Numbered from the stretch's first letter, positions 41,871 to 54,065 are shown. The stretch: DNA of 64,000 bases from Candolleomyces eurysporus (GCA_027579435.1 JANBPK010000713.1:1-64000), one strand, 5' to 3'. Notes: generated by a model not told the origin, from the letters alone. A program made the numbers and translations.

Positions 41871-43704
41871 CTAGGCACCTGGTGTGATAACAGCGGGCGG
41901 TGCAGTTGGCTTCGGTCCTTCAACTGTGGTCGTAGGGATCGAATTGCAGAACGGAGCAGCGAAAGTAGACACAGTTCCTGAATTGCAAACCGGCCAAGGA
42001 GGCGTGACTAGCTCAGGAGCTTCCGTAGGTACAGGAGCATCCGTGGTCGTTGAGATGGCATTACAATTTGCTACCAGCGTAGCAGGAGCTGGGCCCGCTT
42101 GAAGTGGGTTGCACCCAGGTAGCTTCTCCAAGTCTGCGAGTAGCGCGAAATAGACACTTTAGCTGAGCGCCAAGGAGGGTATTATGATTGGATGCCTACA
42201 TTGTTTCTCAGTCGTCTCGGCAACCCGGATCGCTTGTTTGCACCTGTTCATCGAGTCGGTATCTTGAACGGTCAGAGCCGAACAGCCCGTCGGAATCCCA
42301 TCTTGAGCCGTGCAAACGTCCATGGCTCGCTTGAGTGAGTCACCTTCCCACCCAAAGACGTAGTCTGCGTGTTGGCCAAATCCGGTCCTATCCACAGAAA
42401 GAAGTATTGAGTTTCAAGAAGGTGCCGGTGGCTTGCTAGACTCACGGATCTCCCATACTCATAACAAACGGCTGCGATCCATCGGCGGGCCACAGTTCGG
42501 GGTCGTTGAATGGCCTTGTGTCCCAGACGATTTCAATGAAAATGAGGGGAAGCCGAACGGGGTGAGTAGCGGGGCAGGGGACACGGAAGAAACCGCCAAT
42601 GCCGTGTGAAACATGGCTCTGAAGAAAAGAGTTAGAAAAAGGTTTGGATGGCTAGCAGCGAATGCACCTGATGGTCGGCACTGTCGAGATTCACCCCGTC
42701 CCAGCATCTAGAGGTTCAAGGTCGGAGGATCGTCCGAGGCGAGGAGAATAGGAATACGCACTGAGGAAAGTATATATTGGACCTAATTCCACCTGAGCAT
42801 GGTTCATTTGGAAGCCCGAAAGAGTCCTCGGGTCCATATCCCGTCATGCTCCCTCCAGAGCCAGCATTACTTCCGTTGAAGCACCTGAAGGTAGCTGCAT
42901 GCAAGGCGGAGTCGTCATCTGGATCGATGTCATTGACACGCCTCATCGCGTTACCGACGAGCATGCGGAAACCCTGAAGACCAGATCAGTTGAAAGACCC
43001 TGCGAAATGAACCGAATAGAAATACCTGTTGGAAGGGGACAAAGGTGTAGCTACCTGACTCGGCAGGAACAGTCGGTTGGAAGTAGTACACAGTAATTCC
43101 TCCATCTTGGAAGCCAGGACCCGAGTTGTGGTTCGGCATTTGAGGAACCTAAGGTGAAGCTCATCAATCAGGCGTTCAGGTATCTTAAGCAAGGAAACAA
43201 CGTACACGGATGAAGCTTCCGTTGGGGTGCTTAAAGTACATCACAGCCGTCCAGTAATTGGACTTATCTTCGACGAAGCGGCAAGTAGTACATGTGGATA
43301 GACCCGGGAGGTCAAGGCTCGGATCCATGCTCAAGTTGAACCTGAAGGATATCAGTAAGGAGGAGTTCGGGGGTCGGGGATCAGAGTGGTATTTAACACT
43401 TACGCATTCTATAGACGCGTTTGAGTCAATGTGAGCACTGAATGACCGCTGAATATAAAGTTGAAGAGATAAATTACCCCGCCGACGATCTGGTGCAAAT
43501 GAGGTGATACTTGTCCAGGGGTGACCAGCCTAGAACGGTGAATAGCTTTAGAAACTCGACCTCTACGTGAACGGGCAAGACTTACGGATCGAATCGTTCT
43601 GTTACGAGTTGAGAGCATGGAAAACGAAGAAACGCATTGACCGCCCAAGGGGCGACTAGAAGTATGGAAAAGGCCCTCAGGAGCATGAGAATGCCGATGA
43701 GCAT
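41871..43704 (-). CDS. DUF1996 secreted protein 3
   Basis: Third DUF1996 gene, tandem copy of gene 2. The start at 43704 gives MLIGILMLLRAFSILLVAPW, a signal peptide; an internal ATG at 43686 would shorten it. Exons then carry [144 protein letters not shown] and the tail PVPTEAPELVTPPWPVCNSG. This copy has no Ns and all junctions read in frame. It is the cleanest reference for the other two. Confidence 0.88.
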
Positions 43705-44730
43705 TTCAGATGCGGAAGAAGGATAATAACGAGCGATTGCTAATAAAGGGCGGCAATAAGTATGTATGCACCTTCAAGAAGTTGGCGAAGACATAGTCAA
43801 TGTCACGCATATCGTGAAACTAGGGTTCTCCGCTCATGGCGCTACTGGTGAACATGGCAGTGGGTCCCACTCTGATCACGAGAGCCAGAAGAAGTTGGAA
43901 GTGCATCTCGGTTACCAAATCCACTCCGTAGTTGAACCGAAGAACTCAATCTTCTCGTTCTATCTCTAGAGGATGGGTAGCTTCGATAGGGCATATGGAG
44001 CGCCGTTTTAGCCGAAGCGGAAGGTCCGGTAACATCATTCAGTGGATTAAAAGTCAGCAAGCAACACATTTAAGCTTCAAGTTGTACCAATCTTAGTCGA
44101 TTCGTATCACAAGGGGATTCCACAGTCACACAAGAACGGTACTCACCGGGTCCATAAAAATACCGACGCGTACCCACTCAATGTCCCTTCTGAATGGCAA
44201 CGATCCTCGATGCTGTATGACAGTTGCGGTCAGGTCAAAGCGTGTCCAACGTCCAACTTAAGTCATCAAGTGGATTGATCCCCGATTCAATGTCCGAACA
44301 GACACATCGTCGGAACGACGCTTGCCGACCGCGCGAATTTGGCACTTTCTCTGGACGCATTGGCTGGCAAGCTACAAGAGTTGACAGCAAAACTAGATCG
44401 AGGAAGTTACTAAAGATCCGCAAGGGATGCTCGCCACCAACCTTACGTATCCTGTGCATTACAAGATAAACTCACGACGCCACAACAGTGTAAGGTATTT
44501 CAAAGACGACACACTACCTATCGCAAATCTCGATCGATTGAAGTGAGAAAAAGGATAAACACACACATACACACACGCACAAAGGTGCAAAGGTACAGCG
44601 CTAGATACCGATGCAAAATCGGAACTCATTCATCGTGCACCTTTCGACGGTCCTTCCTGCTCTCGAGACACCTATACGTAGAGAAGAGGGTTATCCAAAG
44701 AGCCAACAAAAGACCCCTCGAATAAACGAC
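43705..44730. other. Intergenic, no gene seen
   Basis: Promoter side of DUF1996 gene 3 and 3' side of the GATA gene. Open frames here are short and lack motifs. A CA-rich stretch lies near 44558-44582. Confidence 0.45.
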
Positions 44731-45477
44731 CTACTCTGAACATATAGGACGCCCCATGGTTCTTACACGCCCGAAGCTTCGGGAGCAATCTTTACACACA
44801 TCCACAGGGCGAGGCTGACCAGTCTTCGTTACATTGTCAATTTCAAGGTGGGAATCAAAGAATGAAGGTGATGAATGACCTACGCGTCTCGTGAACATCC
44901 CACAGGCATTGCATAAAAACTGGTTTTCGGGGCCGTGCCTCCAGTGAGGACTTTCCGTAGTGTCGCAGTTAAAGCAAACCATCTGTCTGCCACTTTCGAC
45001 AACATCTCTAGTCACCGGGTCCCCGATCTGCGGATATGCAGACCCGAGTGTACCGATTACGAAGCCTTGGAAAGGTGCGACACCCGGCGTGCTCTTCCTA
45101 CACGATTGATCCTTTTGACGAGACTTCCCTATTTGCGGTTAAATACGAAAATCAGAAGAGCAGTCAATGGGGCGATAGGAGGGTGAGGGGGAACAGAAAA
45201 TTGTGCGACAGTGGTGGTTGGAAGACAGACCATTTTCTGCTAGAACCTTCGGGCCTGCGCGACTCTCTTCTTGGCGCGAAGGGACACACGGCTGAGATAC
45301 ATTTAAAGACAGCGGTCCAGGCTCAAGCGTAGACACGGAGGCAAGCATTTGCTGGAAGGAAGGGAGCAGAGGCGGCGTAGCCGTACCCATGACCGTCCCC
45401 GATACCTCTTGAACGCCCTCCGGCCGCTCTGGAGCACCTCGACCAGCTTTGGGTGTCGATGCTGAAAAGGTTTGCAT
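44731..45477 (-). CDS. Small GATA-type zinc-finger protein
   Basis: Probable DNA-binding transcription factor of about 200 aa. The start at 45477 gives MQTFSASTPKAGRG and a Ser/Pro-rich exon with LLPSFQQMLASVSTLEPGPL. After an intron (about 45030-45145) comes the finger: CFNC, 17 residues including TTESPHWRHGPENQF, then CNACG, a GATA finger of spacing C-x2-C-x17-C-x2-C. A third exon gives RPVDVCKDCSRSFGRVRTMG and the stop. The usual basic tail after the finger is short, with RR directly at the splice site. The HWRHGP core replaces the commoner W-R-R. GATA factors in fungi serve nitrogen, iron or light responses; which applies here is not visible. Confidence 0.78.
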
Positions 45478-45962
45478 ATGAGCAACTTTCCGAACGAGAT
45501 GGTGGTAAGAGACAAGGAAGTTTACGTCGGTATCGGGAATTGAGCTCGATAGAACGGTTGCCCGAGAGATAAGCTTTTAAGGCCCCCGTGAGTGGAGGAG
45601 TTAGCTACAAGGTAATCGTCCGTCGCGGTCGGTCATACGCTTCGCATGGGTAGGGATATTTTCAAGTGAAGCCATCTAAACAATGCTACAAATGATTTTC
45701 GCCAGATTTTCGGAATCTTAGGCTCCGGGATGGGATGTCGAATGGAACGGATAGGTGGGAGGCAAGAGGAACGACGACGCGACTCGGGTGCGCTTCGCGT
45801 CATCTGATTGGCTTTATTTATGTTCCTTTCCTGGTCCTGGGGAAAACGTAAACCAGGAATGGCGTCGCCCTTTCTGTCATCTTATCGTCCCCGCCAAATC
45901 TCACTCTTTCGAACGGATAAATATGCTGTTATATACCTGTCTGCATGGATGCTGAATTACAA
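45478..45962. other. Intergenic, no gene seen
   Basis: Contains the GATA gene promoter and the 3' flank of HIPGG-family gene 5. No motif identified. Confidence 0.45.
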
Positions 45963-47288
45963 TTAGTGCCTCGTAGACCGAAGGCAAACCATCTCTTCAA
46001 ACTCTCGAGGGTCCACCACCTCCATAGCCTTTTCCCTTCTACCAATTAATTCTAACAGCTCCTTTATCTTCCCTTTAAGCCTTTCCTTCTCGTCCTTATT
46101 CAGGTCGGCATCCGCGACATAATTCGGGAGGTCCACTTTAAATGCAAACTTTGTTAGGTTGGGCAACCATGCAGGGTTCTTTGCATTGCAGATCCAATTA
46201 GCCATGTCCCTCAACATGAGGACATTGGCCGGCCCTCTAAACGACAGCGATTTCAAAGAGTTCGGGAGAGAGTCGGAAAAGTCGATATACGACATAACAT
46301 CCTCGGGGTATGGATCGTTCAAGAATTTCCAAAACTCCTTATGGGGTCGACTGTCGTTTAACGCTACCTCGAGGCTCACAAGCACCTCGGTTCTCTCTAA
46401 GAACTCCTTCAGCTTTTCGAGAGTCGCCGGACCTTCGTCGTAGTAACCTCCCAGTGTTACCGAGCGGAGCGTTCTGACCATCTTCGGATTGCAAGAAATG
46501 GTGTTGACGAAAGTCCCAATCGCCCCATTGCCTACAATCGTCAATGACGAAAGTTTCTCGGCCCCTCCCTCCGGGTAGAAGTAGAGACAGTCGCTCAGAG
46601 GGTAGTGCATCACCAGCGTCTCCAATCTAGCATACGCAGCAGGAAACGATGGCTTCAATGAAGCCTCCGCTTCCGCCGGCACCCAATCACTCCAGCTGCC
46701 ACCATCTAACTCCACATTCTCCCCGGCCTGCAGCGGAGGACTCGAGGAAGATGATCCTCTGCTCCCTTCACAACTCGCAATATACAAACTCTCCAACGGC
46801 CACGCCAGCCCAACCTCTCCCAACCCCCAATGATTGCACCCTTCCTGTGCCCCAGCCAGAATCTCCAAATGCCTCGGCCTCAACCCTTCCAGTGCCTTCC
46901 ACAGCTCCCGACTCGGTCCTTCCCTCGAATTACAATCCTCCATAACAACCACATCGATCTCTTCTTTAAACCTATTCACTGCATCCTTGACCGAATCCAA
47001 AAAACGCGGGTCTCTAGGAGGGCGTTTGGACCGGTCGTCTTTCCACCACCAATCATGACTCCTCGGACGTCCACGAGAAGTGTATATTCCGCCAGGAGGC
47101 GATTCATCGTCTAAGCTCGAAAGATCGAGGTACAGGACGTGTTGAGGTGCGCTGGCGGCTGCCTTTGGGAGGTGTAAGGCCTTTGGAAGGACAAGTTCTT
47201 TCGGAGGTATCACAGAGGGAGATATTGCGGTAACCTTCGGGATCCCGATGCACGTAGCCAGTCGGCGAAGCTTGATTGCATTCAGCAT
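45963..47288 (-). CDS. HIPGG-family protein 5
   Basis: 441 aa, one uninterrupted ORF. It keeps ALHLPKAAASAPQHVLYLDL where the others have HIPGG, then PRHLEILAGAQEGCNHWGL, LAWPLESLYIASCEG, PSFPAAYARLETLVMHYPL, LYFYPEGGAEKLSSLTIV, VNTISCNPKMVRTLRSVTL, LPNSLKSLSFRGPANVLML, PAWLPNLTKFAFKVDLPNY and VDPREFEEMV. It is the most divergent of the five. The first 18 residues (MLNAIKLRRLATCIGIPK) are basic and amphipathic, unlike the other members, and could direct it to mitochondria. The C-terminal ELEYP box is degenerate. Confidence 0.82.
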   Translation of the reverse strand: MLNAIKLRRLATCIGIPKVTAISPSVIPPKELVLPKALHLPKAAASAPQHVLYLDLSSLDDESPPGGIYTSRGRPRSHDWWWKDDRSKRPPRDPRFLDSVKDAVNRFKEEIDVVVMEDCNSREGPSRELWKALEGLRPRHLEILAGAQEGCNHWGLGEVGLAWPLESLYIASCEGSRGSSSSSPPLQAGENVELDGGSWSDWVPAEAEASLKPSFPAAYARLETLVMHYPLSDCLYFYPEGGAEKLSSLTIVGNGAIGTFVNTISCNPKMVRTLRSVTLGGYYDEGPATLEKLKEFLERTEVLVSLEVALNDSRPHKEFWKFLNDPYPEDVMSYIDFSDSLPNSLKSLSFRGPANVLMLRDMANWICNAKNPAWLPNLTKFAFKVDLPNYVADADLNKDEKERLKGKIKELLELIGRREKAMEVVDPREFEEMVCLRSTRH

Positions 47289-47733
47289 TGTCCCACCAAA
47301 CCCAGCGGCTATGATTCCTGTGCGCTAGAGAGGAAAGTGCGAGTCTTGCTGGTAAGAGGGTAAGGAGAGAGATAGATGAATGTACATCTTCCATCGCCTT
47401 CAGCTACTTATAACTGAAATTCATGTTCCCGTGGTCGCCGAAAGGCAGTGTGAGCGCTCGATCCAGCACCCACACATTAATATTCTGATCCGAGACTCTA
47501 GCCCGAGTGCCACGGTCGGTAGTACTCCGAGTTCGTCTGATAAACTTGTGATACAAAAACCCGCATTTTGAGTCCCATTTAATCTAATTAAAACACTCCC
47601 TTTCGAGACTTCCAGCGTCGAAGGGTTGATTCTTCATGCCCACTGGCAGTGTTGAACAAACTACTCATCCAGGGTGTTCGAGCCCCATGACGGCCAACGT
47701 TCCACTCCTCGCTTCTGCAGATGCAACGAGCTA

Positions 47734-50637
47734 TCACCAGAACCTCGTCTGAAGAGAATCCAGACCATCCTTCTTCCTAAGTATGACAATGTTCGCAGTC
47801 ATACTTGAAAACTGTGTAAAAAAAAATGAACATATTAACAAACCTTACCCAAAAATCTGACAAGAGCAAATGACAATATAAGTGAAAGGAAAACGGCTTA
47901 CCCCATTTCCTATAAANCACCTCCGACCTCTGCCCGATATACATATCGACAGCTTGTGCAACGTACTTTTCCTCCTTCCTCAACTCCAAATCCCTCGTGG
48001 TCGTAACCACAATATCATCAGACGCTGGGTCCGTATCCCAAGTCCATTCGTCGACAGTCCACTCCAGGACCCTCTTCCTCATTGCATAACCCTCAGTCGA
48101 TGAGCCCTCGTCGCTAGTGAGATCCTCAACAACAGAGACACCAACATCCACCTCGACTCTAAATTTCCACCTCCCCACACCCTCCCTCAACGCATCCCTA
48201 ACCTCCTCAGCCCACGTCTTATCCCCGTTCGTCATCACATAAATCGCTTTTAACCTCTTCAATGTATCCTCCTTCCACTCCTCTAACGCCTTCTCATATT
48301 CGGCCCCGGCATTATGCAAGTTCGAACCAGATAGTCCAAGTCGAAAAGTAGTTTGGCTCTCCTCGAAACGCTGGATTAACTCGACATATCTACCCCCAAC
48401 CCAGTCATGGACAACCTGTCGTACTCTTTTGACGATCTGCTTCGTCTCAGGGTAGCAGTGTCGCCCGACTACGACGCGTTTCCTCGCTTCGACGTCCTTG
48501 ACTTTGAGGGGATCGGTATCGGAGAACCGGTGGCCCCGAAACGACGAAGATGAAGTGACTTTGAGGGTGCTCGGTTTCGACTTCCTCGACCTCGATTTCA
48601 AAGCGGGTGAAGAACGACGGATGTTCACCGTACCCGTGGCTACGTCCTCCCGAAACGACGTCCCCACATTGGAGCCGGCATTGAATGCATTATCGAAGAC
48701 ATCACCGACTGAGCCGTCGACTTGAGGCGGCACAAACCTGTCCCGTTCTGCAAACTCCCCAAACGACGCAAACCCCATAAACCTACTCCCCCNACTCCGC
48801 CAAATTATCGCAGTGCTCTTCAAAGTCGCCCCGTCTCAAGTGGAGAGCAAGGATGGGAAGAATGCCGTCGGGAGTTCGAGGGTATGGCAAGACGGTGATG
48901 TTTTGTTGGATGAACGGGAAGCTGGAGGTCTCCTCTTCGGACTCGAGCGACGACGGCAGCGAGGAAGGACTTGGAGGAGTGTAGGTGGGCGGATATTCGT
49001 ACCCACCCGGAAACTCCGGATACCCAAATTCGTCGTACTTGATTCCGTCCACCGTGATTGATTTTTCTTCCACTTTCTTTGAGTTGTTCTTCAACCCTTC
49101 AACGACATCCCTCCTCACACTCGTACCCAAAATCTCCTTATCCACCAGGTTTCGCTGGAATGCTCCGTAAATGAGCGGAGAGAAGGACCAGTATTGTAAA
49201 ATAGGGGACCGAACGAGAGAGGGCCAGAGAGGGTGTAGACGTGGAGAGCCAAAGAGCCTGCAACAGTATTGTATTAGTCATGTTCGTGCGAGAGCGAGTG
49301 GGCGAGGTGGAGAACGAATAAAACGGGTATGCACGAGAAATGAGAATAAAAAAGGAGCGAGAGATGCGACCAGAAACTCCGATCTCGGCAAGGGGGATTG
49401 ACTGCGAGCCTCGAGGCCAAGGTCGCGTGCCATCATCTTGGCTCCTCGGGTTCAAGAACACGGAAGAAATTCAAGGTCAAGCGGGAAACGAACGACTCGG
49501 GAAACAAATTGAACACGAGAAAATGATGAAGATCGTCGACCCATGACCATGATTGTCGCGCGACTTTCCTTTTCGAGAAAGCTTATAACGACACCAAAGG
49601 CACCGAGGCCATAGAATAGAATCAAAAAAAGGGAAAAACAGAAGAGCGTGATCGAAGAATAAAAGAAGGAGAAACCCCACCAAAGATCGAAGACATGCCC
49701 GCTCTCCCTCTTCACCTCGACACATTTCGCATCCCTCACATCCTCTCGACTCAACCTCTCCACCCACGCCTTCAAAATCATCATCCCATCGCCCTCGCTA
49801 ACCCTCTTCTCTTCAATATCAGGGTAGATTTGAGTGCCAACGTACTCGGAGAGATATGAATTCATAACCTCCCATGCATTGATGTAGACTCGGTCGGATA
49901 GCGGACAGACGGATTCATAGTAAGGTCTTGAGACGGGTGTCAAGTCGTCTCGCTCTTCCTCTTCCTCTTCCCCCCCAGCTTTCTCAACATCCCCAACGGC
50001 CGACGTCGTAAAAGAATTTCGGAAGTCCTGCCTAACAGCAGCTCCGATCCACCCCCCAAGCACCACGCTCTCGGGAATCCGACTTGGTATTTTCCTCCCA
50101 TTCCAAACACTAAACGGCTCGTTCTCCCAATTCGAGTTCCATGTATACTCGTGCGCCACAAAACTCCTGTTGGCAAGGAACGCGAGGTGGGCGTTGAGCA
50201 TGTATTCTCCGAGGTGGTTGTTGAACCCGAGGAGGTAGTTGTGGTTGGCGAAGTGGAGGTATCGCGTTTTGGTCGGTGCCCGGAGTGGGGACGATGTGGA
50301 GGAGTGGTGCTGGATCAACGAATCCTCATATGCAAAGTACTCGAGATACGAAGGCGGGTTGTTCGGGTTCTCTCCGCCGAGTCCTCGATACAAAATACAA
50401 AAGAGGATCGCGCAGATAAACACGCAAAGGAGTTTAGCTTTGTAATAACGGCGAGGGATCGAGGAGAGGGTGACGACAGGTAGACCTCGGAGTCCTCCTT
50501 TTTGCCTTCGTGAAGGAGAGGGAGAGCGAAAGGGGCATTGGGGAAGTCGATGATATGGCGGGAGAGACATTGACCTCGACCTGGTCGAGGAGGCGAATGG
50601 TGAAATCGAGGTCATTACGGACATGAGGTAATGCATC
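47734..50637 (-). CDS. Type II membrane O-fucosyltransferase-like protein
   Basis: Member of the agaricomycete GDP-fucose protein O-fucosyltransferase-like family. The start at 50637 (MHYLMSVMTS) precedes a single anchor (LLCVFICAILFCILY) near residue 65. Luminal part: LLGFNNHLGEYMLNAHLAFL, PSRIPESVVLGGWIGAA, CVEV...HVFDLW, then after a long intron (about 49263-49683) LFGSPRLHPLWPSLVRSPIL, LALHLRRGDFEEHC with the HxRRGD-type donor-binding motif, HCYPETKQIVKRVRQV, and a last exon FSSMTANIVILRKKDGLDSL ending TRFW at 47734. Two single Ns (48793 and 47917) each shift the frame; ignoring each N restores LAEWGSRF and EVFIGNG, so the gene is probably intact and the Ns are spurious bases. Confidence 0.85.
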
Positions 50638-52691
50638 GAAAAAANTCTCGCCCCATGACAGCTTCCTCGTCGAAGTCGAAGGAGACGTAGACGTGAACGT
50701 CGTGATTCTCTCGGAAGACCCAGACTCCGACTCCGGCCGTCCATTCTGCTCCCCGAAGCCGTGGTCCTCAAGGTCTCCTCGCCGAAGCCGCTCCTGGTGG
50801 TACTGGTGGTGGTACTGGGATGGTACGAACAAATGTGGTATCCTCGAAAACAATGTTTTCGCCATAACGGACATCGGCAGGAGACTGGCTGGTAGGAAAT
50901 GGCAGATACGAAGAGGATACGGTCGGTCGAAATTAAATTGAGCTTTTTCTCGGCGACTGCTCTCAAATGGCTCCTCTGCCTCTATGGAGTCGGTCTCGTG
51001 TGAGCTTGGAAAAAGTTGCAAAGAAGAGGAAAGGAAAAGCAATTTTCTAGCACGAATTCTGCTAAAAATAAATGGCGAGAGGAGGGGTAAACAATGCGGC
51101 CTGCACCAGCCTGACGAGAGTAACCAAGAAGGAAGAGCGGTCGATTCTCCCCGCAGCGTCCCTCCAATCCAAGTTAGCATCCGTTTGGTCGGCGAATCGG
51201 GCCAATATTCAGATATTCTTTTGGATAAATGCAGAAGCAAGCGTGGTTCGATCGTAGAACTCCACCCGTCGCCCACGAGTCGCGCCATGATAAACTCATT
51301 GACGGCATTGCACCGTAGTATACTCCGCTCGCCCGTGTTATGTTATTAAATTATTGCGCCTCGTGAAGTTCGGATACGGTGTGAGTGGCGAACTCCTCCT
51401 ATCTTTGCTTTCATTCAGAAAGAATGCAAAACGTGGCGAGAACGGAGTTGGAAAATGTACGTACGTATGTTAGGTATGGATAGCTACGAGTTGGCTACGA
51501 AGGTGCGAACGGCGGGTTCATCTGTGTATATAGAAGCGTCGAAGCTAAGCTGGCGGAGGAGAGTATATCGGTCATCGTAGAGTGGAGATCATGGTCGCAG
51601 GTTTACTCTTGCTACTACTGGCGGGAGCTGTGGCCAAATCGGGTACGGGCAGAGCAGGCTGAGACGTTTCGACCACTCGAAATTCCAGAGATTAGCATCA
51701 ATCTTCCAGAATGTTTGTTGGAATGTAAAATATAGACATGGATCGTCGATAAAAACGCAGGGCATTCGCATGAAAGCACGAAACGGAGAGAGACGAGGTA
51801 GGAACAGAAAGAGAAACTAATAACTCACGATCCGGTCTGAAAATCAATGTCTTTCTTGAGCTCTCTTCTTCCTCGTTGCCTTGTTTGTCAGCCATCCCGG
51901 TCATCGAGAACGTCGTGACCGTTGTTTATGGCGGGCCGATTGCACATTTATTATTCGCAAGATCAAAACATTTTTCGCGCAACCTTTCGCTGAATTCGCG
52001 CAAAATCAGGCCGTTTTCGAAAGCGCAAACTTCTTTGGGCTCACGCAAAACTTTCGCGCAATAGTTGTTTGTTCCAGACGGTGTCGCCAAACTTTCTAAT
52101 CCAAGGCCCTCGAAACTCCGATCCGTCGCCGTTCACATTCTCGACTAGTACCAGCAAGTGACTACTATGTCCTGTCCTACACCCTTCTAAAGGTGCTGAC
52201 ATTGTTCCTCCCTCCACCATCGTGTCTACGTTTGCTGAGCTCGCTTAGTCAAGCGTGTATCCCGTGCTTCCAGCAAAGGGAACTTTGCCTCACTCACTGA
52301 CTCAGGCTCGTCATCGACATGCACCAGCTTAGGGTGTCCAGCCATTTAAGTAGCATGCTTCCTGGTGCTCTGTCAGACAACACAACGTCACCCTGCCTGT
52401 TTCTTGCATCCTGATTCCCATCCCTTGGAGAGTTGGGGTATTTAAAGGATTGGGTTAAGCCAGGCTGTTCGATATCACCACACCTTTGAATCGATCCAGC
52501 CAGCAAGCGAACTTATCTCTATACTGTCTCAGATATTCTTCCCCGTACTCATATCGCCTCGTGCTACTGCTAGTCCTCGAACTCTTCGTCTCCCTGCTCG
52601 AGCTCTTCTGAACTCCAAACGCTACCCGACTCAGCCTCGTTTCGCAGCGACCTCGGTTCCTCCTAGCTTTTCCAAACCAACCGACAAAGAA
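50638..52691. other. Intergenic, no confident gene
   Basis: Upstream region of the fucosyltransferase-like gene and of the first pirin copy. The open frame at 50434-51288 overlaps the real gene in another frame and has no motif. From about 52140 begins the flank shared with the second pirin copy, including a TATTTAAA at 52439-52446. Confidence 0.45.
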
Positions 52692-53643
52692 ATGTACAGC
52701 ACCCTCCACTTCGTCCCTCGCAGAAGTGACGAGCGCGGACACGCCGACCACGGTTGGCTCAAGACGTATCATACCTTCTCTTTCGCTATGTGAGTGCTCG
52801 ACCCTCATGTTAAAAAACCAAGGAGCAGAATGCTAACAAGACGATTGACTGACTGACAGGTACCAAGACCCGAAACACCAACAATATGGCCCTCTGCGCG
52901 TCATAAACGAAGACCGCGTCTCCCCTCTCACAGGCTTCGGTACACACCCGCACCGAGAGTTCGAGATCTTCTCCTACATTGTTTCGGGTGAACTCGAGCA
53001 GTGAGTCCTTATCCTCCCTTTCTCTCCCTTTGCCGACTTAAACAATAATTCCTCCCTCTAACGTAAACAGTAAAGACTCAATGTCCAACGTCGAAATCCT
53101 CACCCGCGGGGATGTCCAACTAACCTCGGCCGGTACCGGAATCTCTCACTCGGAAAAGAACCCAAACAAAGATGGCATCCCCGTCCATTTCCTCCAAATC
53201 TGGTCCATCCCCTCCCAGTCGCGCCTGAAACCCGCTTACTACACTCGGCACTTCACAGACGAGATGAAGCAGGATAAGTGGGCGAGGGTGGTTGCCCTGT
53301 GAATGACGAAGGCGTGAATAAGGAGAGGGAAGGCGAGGGCACCCCGGCGCCTGTGCATAGCGGGTTGACGATGTACGCTACGATGCTCAGCTCTGGGAAG
53401 ATGCTGGAGAAGGAGTTGAACAGGAGGAAAGCGTACGTGCACGTCATTCAGACGAGCTCTGAAGAAAACACTCAAGGAGCGAAGGTTAAACTGAGCGATG
53501 GAGCGGGCGAAGAACTTATTCTGGGCGAAGGCGATGGTGCCTATGTCGCGGTGAACAGCTCTTCCGCTAAGCTCTTTGTTGAAAACGTATCTGGGGAGGA
53601 AGGTCCGACTGCGGAGATTCTGTTGTTTGATCTGGATGCTTAG
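52692..53643 (+). pseudogene. Pirin copy 1, frameshifted
   Basis: Pirin-like cupin protein, paralogue of the gene at 54905. Exons encode [60 protein letters not shown] (metal-binding His pair and Glu of pirins) and KDSMSNVEILTRGDVQLTSA. Near 53300 the reading breaks: KWARVVAL is followed by a stop, while the rest (NDEGVNKEREGEGTPAPVHS) continues in another frame. Alignment with copy 2 shows one missing base between about 53294 and 53302. The C-terminal frame is otherwise open to 53643. Either the copy is a recent pseudogene or the base was lost in sequencing. Its promoter has TATTTAAA in place of TATATAAA. Confidence 0.75.
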
Positions 53644-53732
53644 AGAGTGGGATGCATGCACCATTAGGATTCGAGTTTGCTTCGTTTGTTGGATTGGATC
53701 AGCTGCATAGGAATAATTATTTAATCGAATTA

Positions 53733-54065
53733 TTATACAATACAGATAATCACCTCGACCTGTATCCTCCCTTCGTCAATAGGCATAGCACGCTTCAGCT
53801 TATCCTTCAAGCTATCCAGCGCAGTCAAGAGGTCACTCTCGTCCCGTTTTCCTCTCCCGCCTTCCCTTCCACCATCCGCCGTCTTGGTACTCCGACCTTG
53901 AGTGTACTTGATCCCTTTCTTGAGGTAGTATACCTTGGGTTTCTTCTTCTTCCTCCCGTCGTCGCTCGAGTATTCATCCTCTTTGAGACGGAAGAGTTTA
54001 CGGATGTCGGCCTCCATGCGTGCGATTTGAGGTTTGTCTAAGCCGCTGAAAGCGTACATCAGCAT
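53733..54065 (-). CDS. Possible small basic/acidic protein
   Basis: 110-aa open frame: MLMYAFSGLDKPQIARMEAD, IRKLFRLKEDEYSSDDGRKK, PKVYYLKKGIKYTQG, DLLTALDSLKDKLKRAMP. Composition and heptad-like leucines look protein-like, but no family is recognised and no second exon was confirmed. It lies between the two pirin copies on the other strand. Confidence 0.4.
   Translation of the reverse strand: MLMYAFSGLDKPQIARMEADIRKLFRLKEDEYSSDDGRKKKKPKVYYLKKGIKYTQGRSTKTADGGREGGRGKRDESDLLTALDSLKDKLKRAMPIDEGRIQVEVIICIV

Noticed and set aside
50434..51288. 284-aa minus-strand open frame
   Set aside because: It overlaps the first exon of the O-fucosyltransferase-like gene in another frame and shows no motif.
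51589..52100. Short open frames on both strands
   Set aside because: No motif, no splice support, and low length; nothing distinguishes them from chance.
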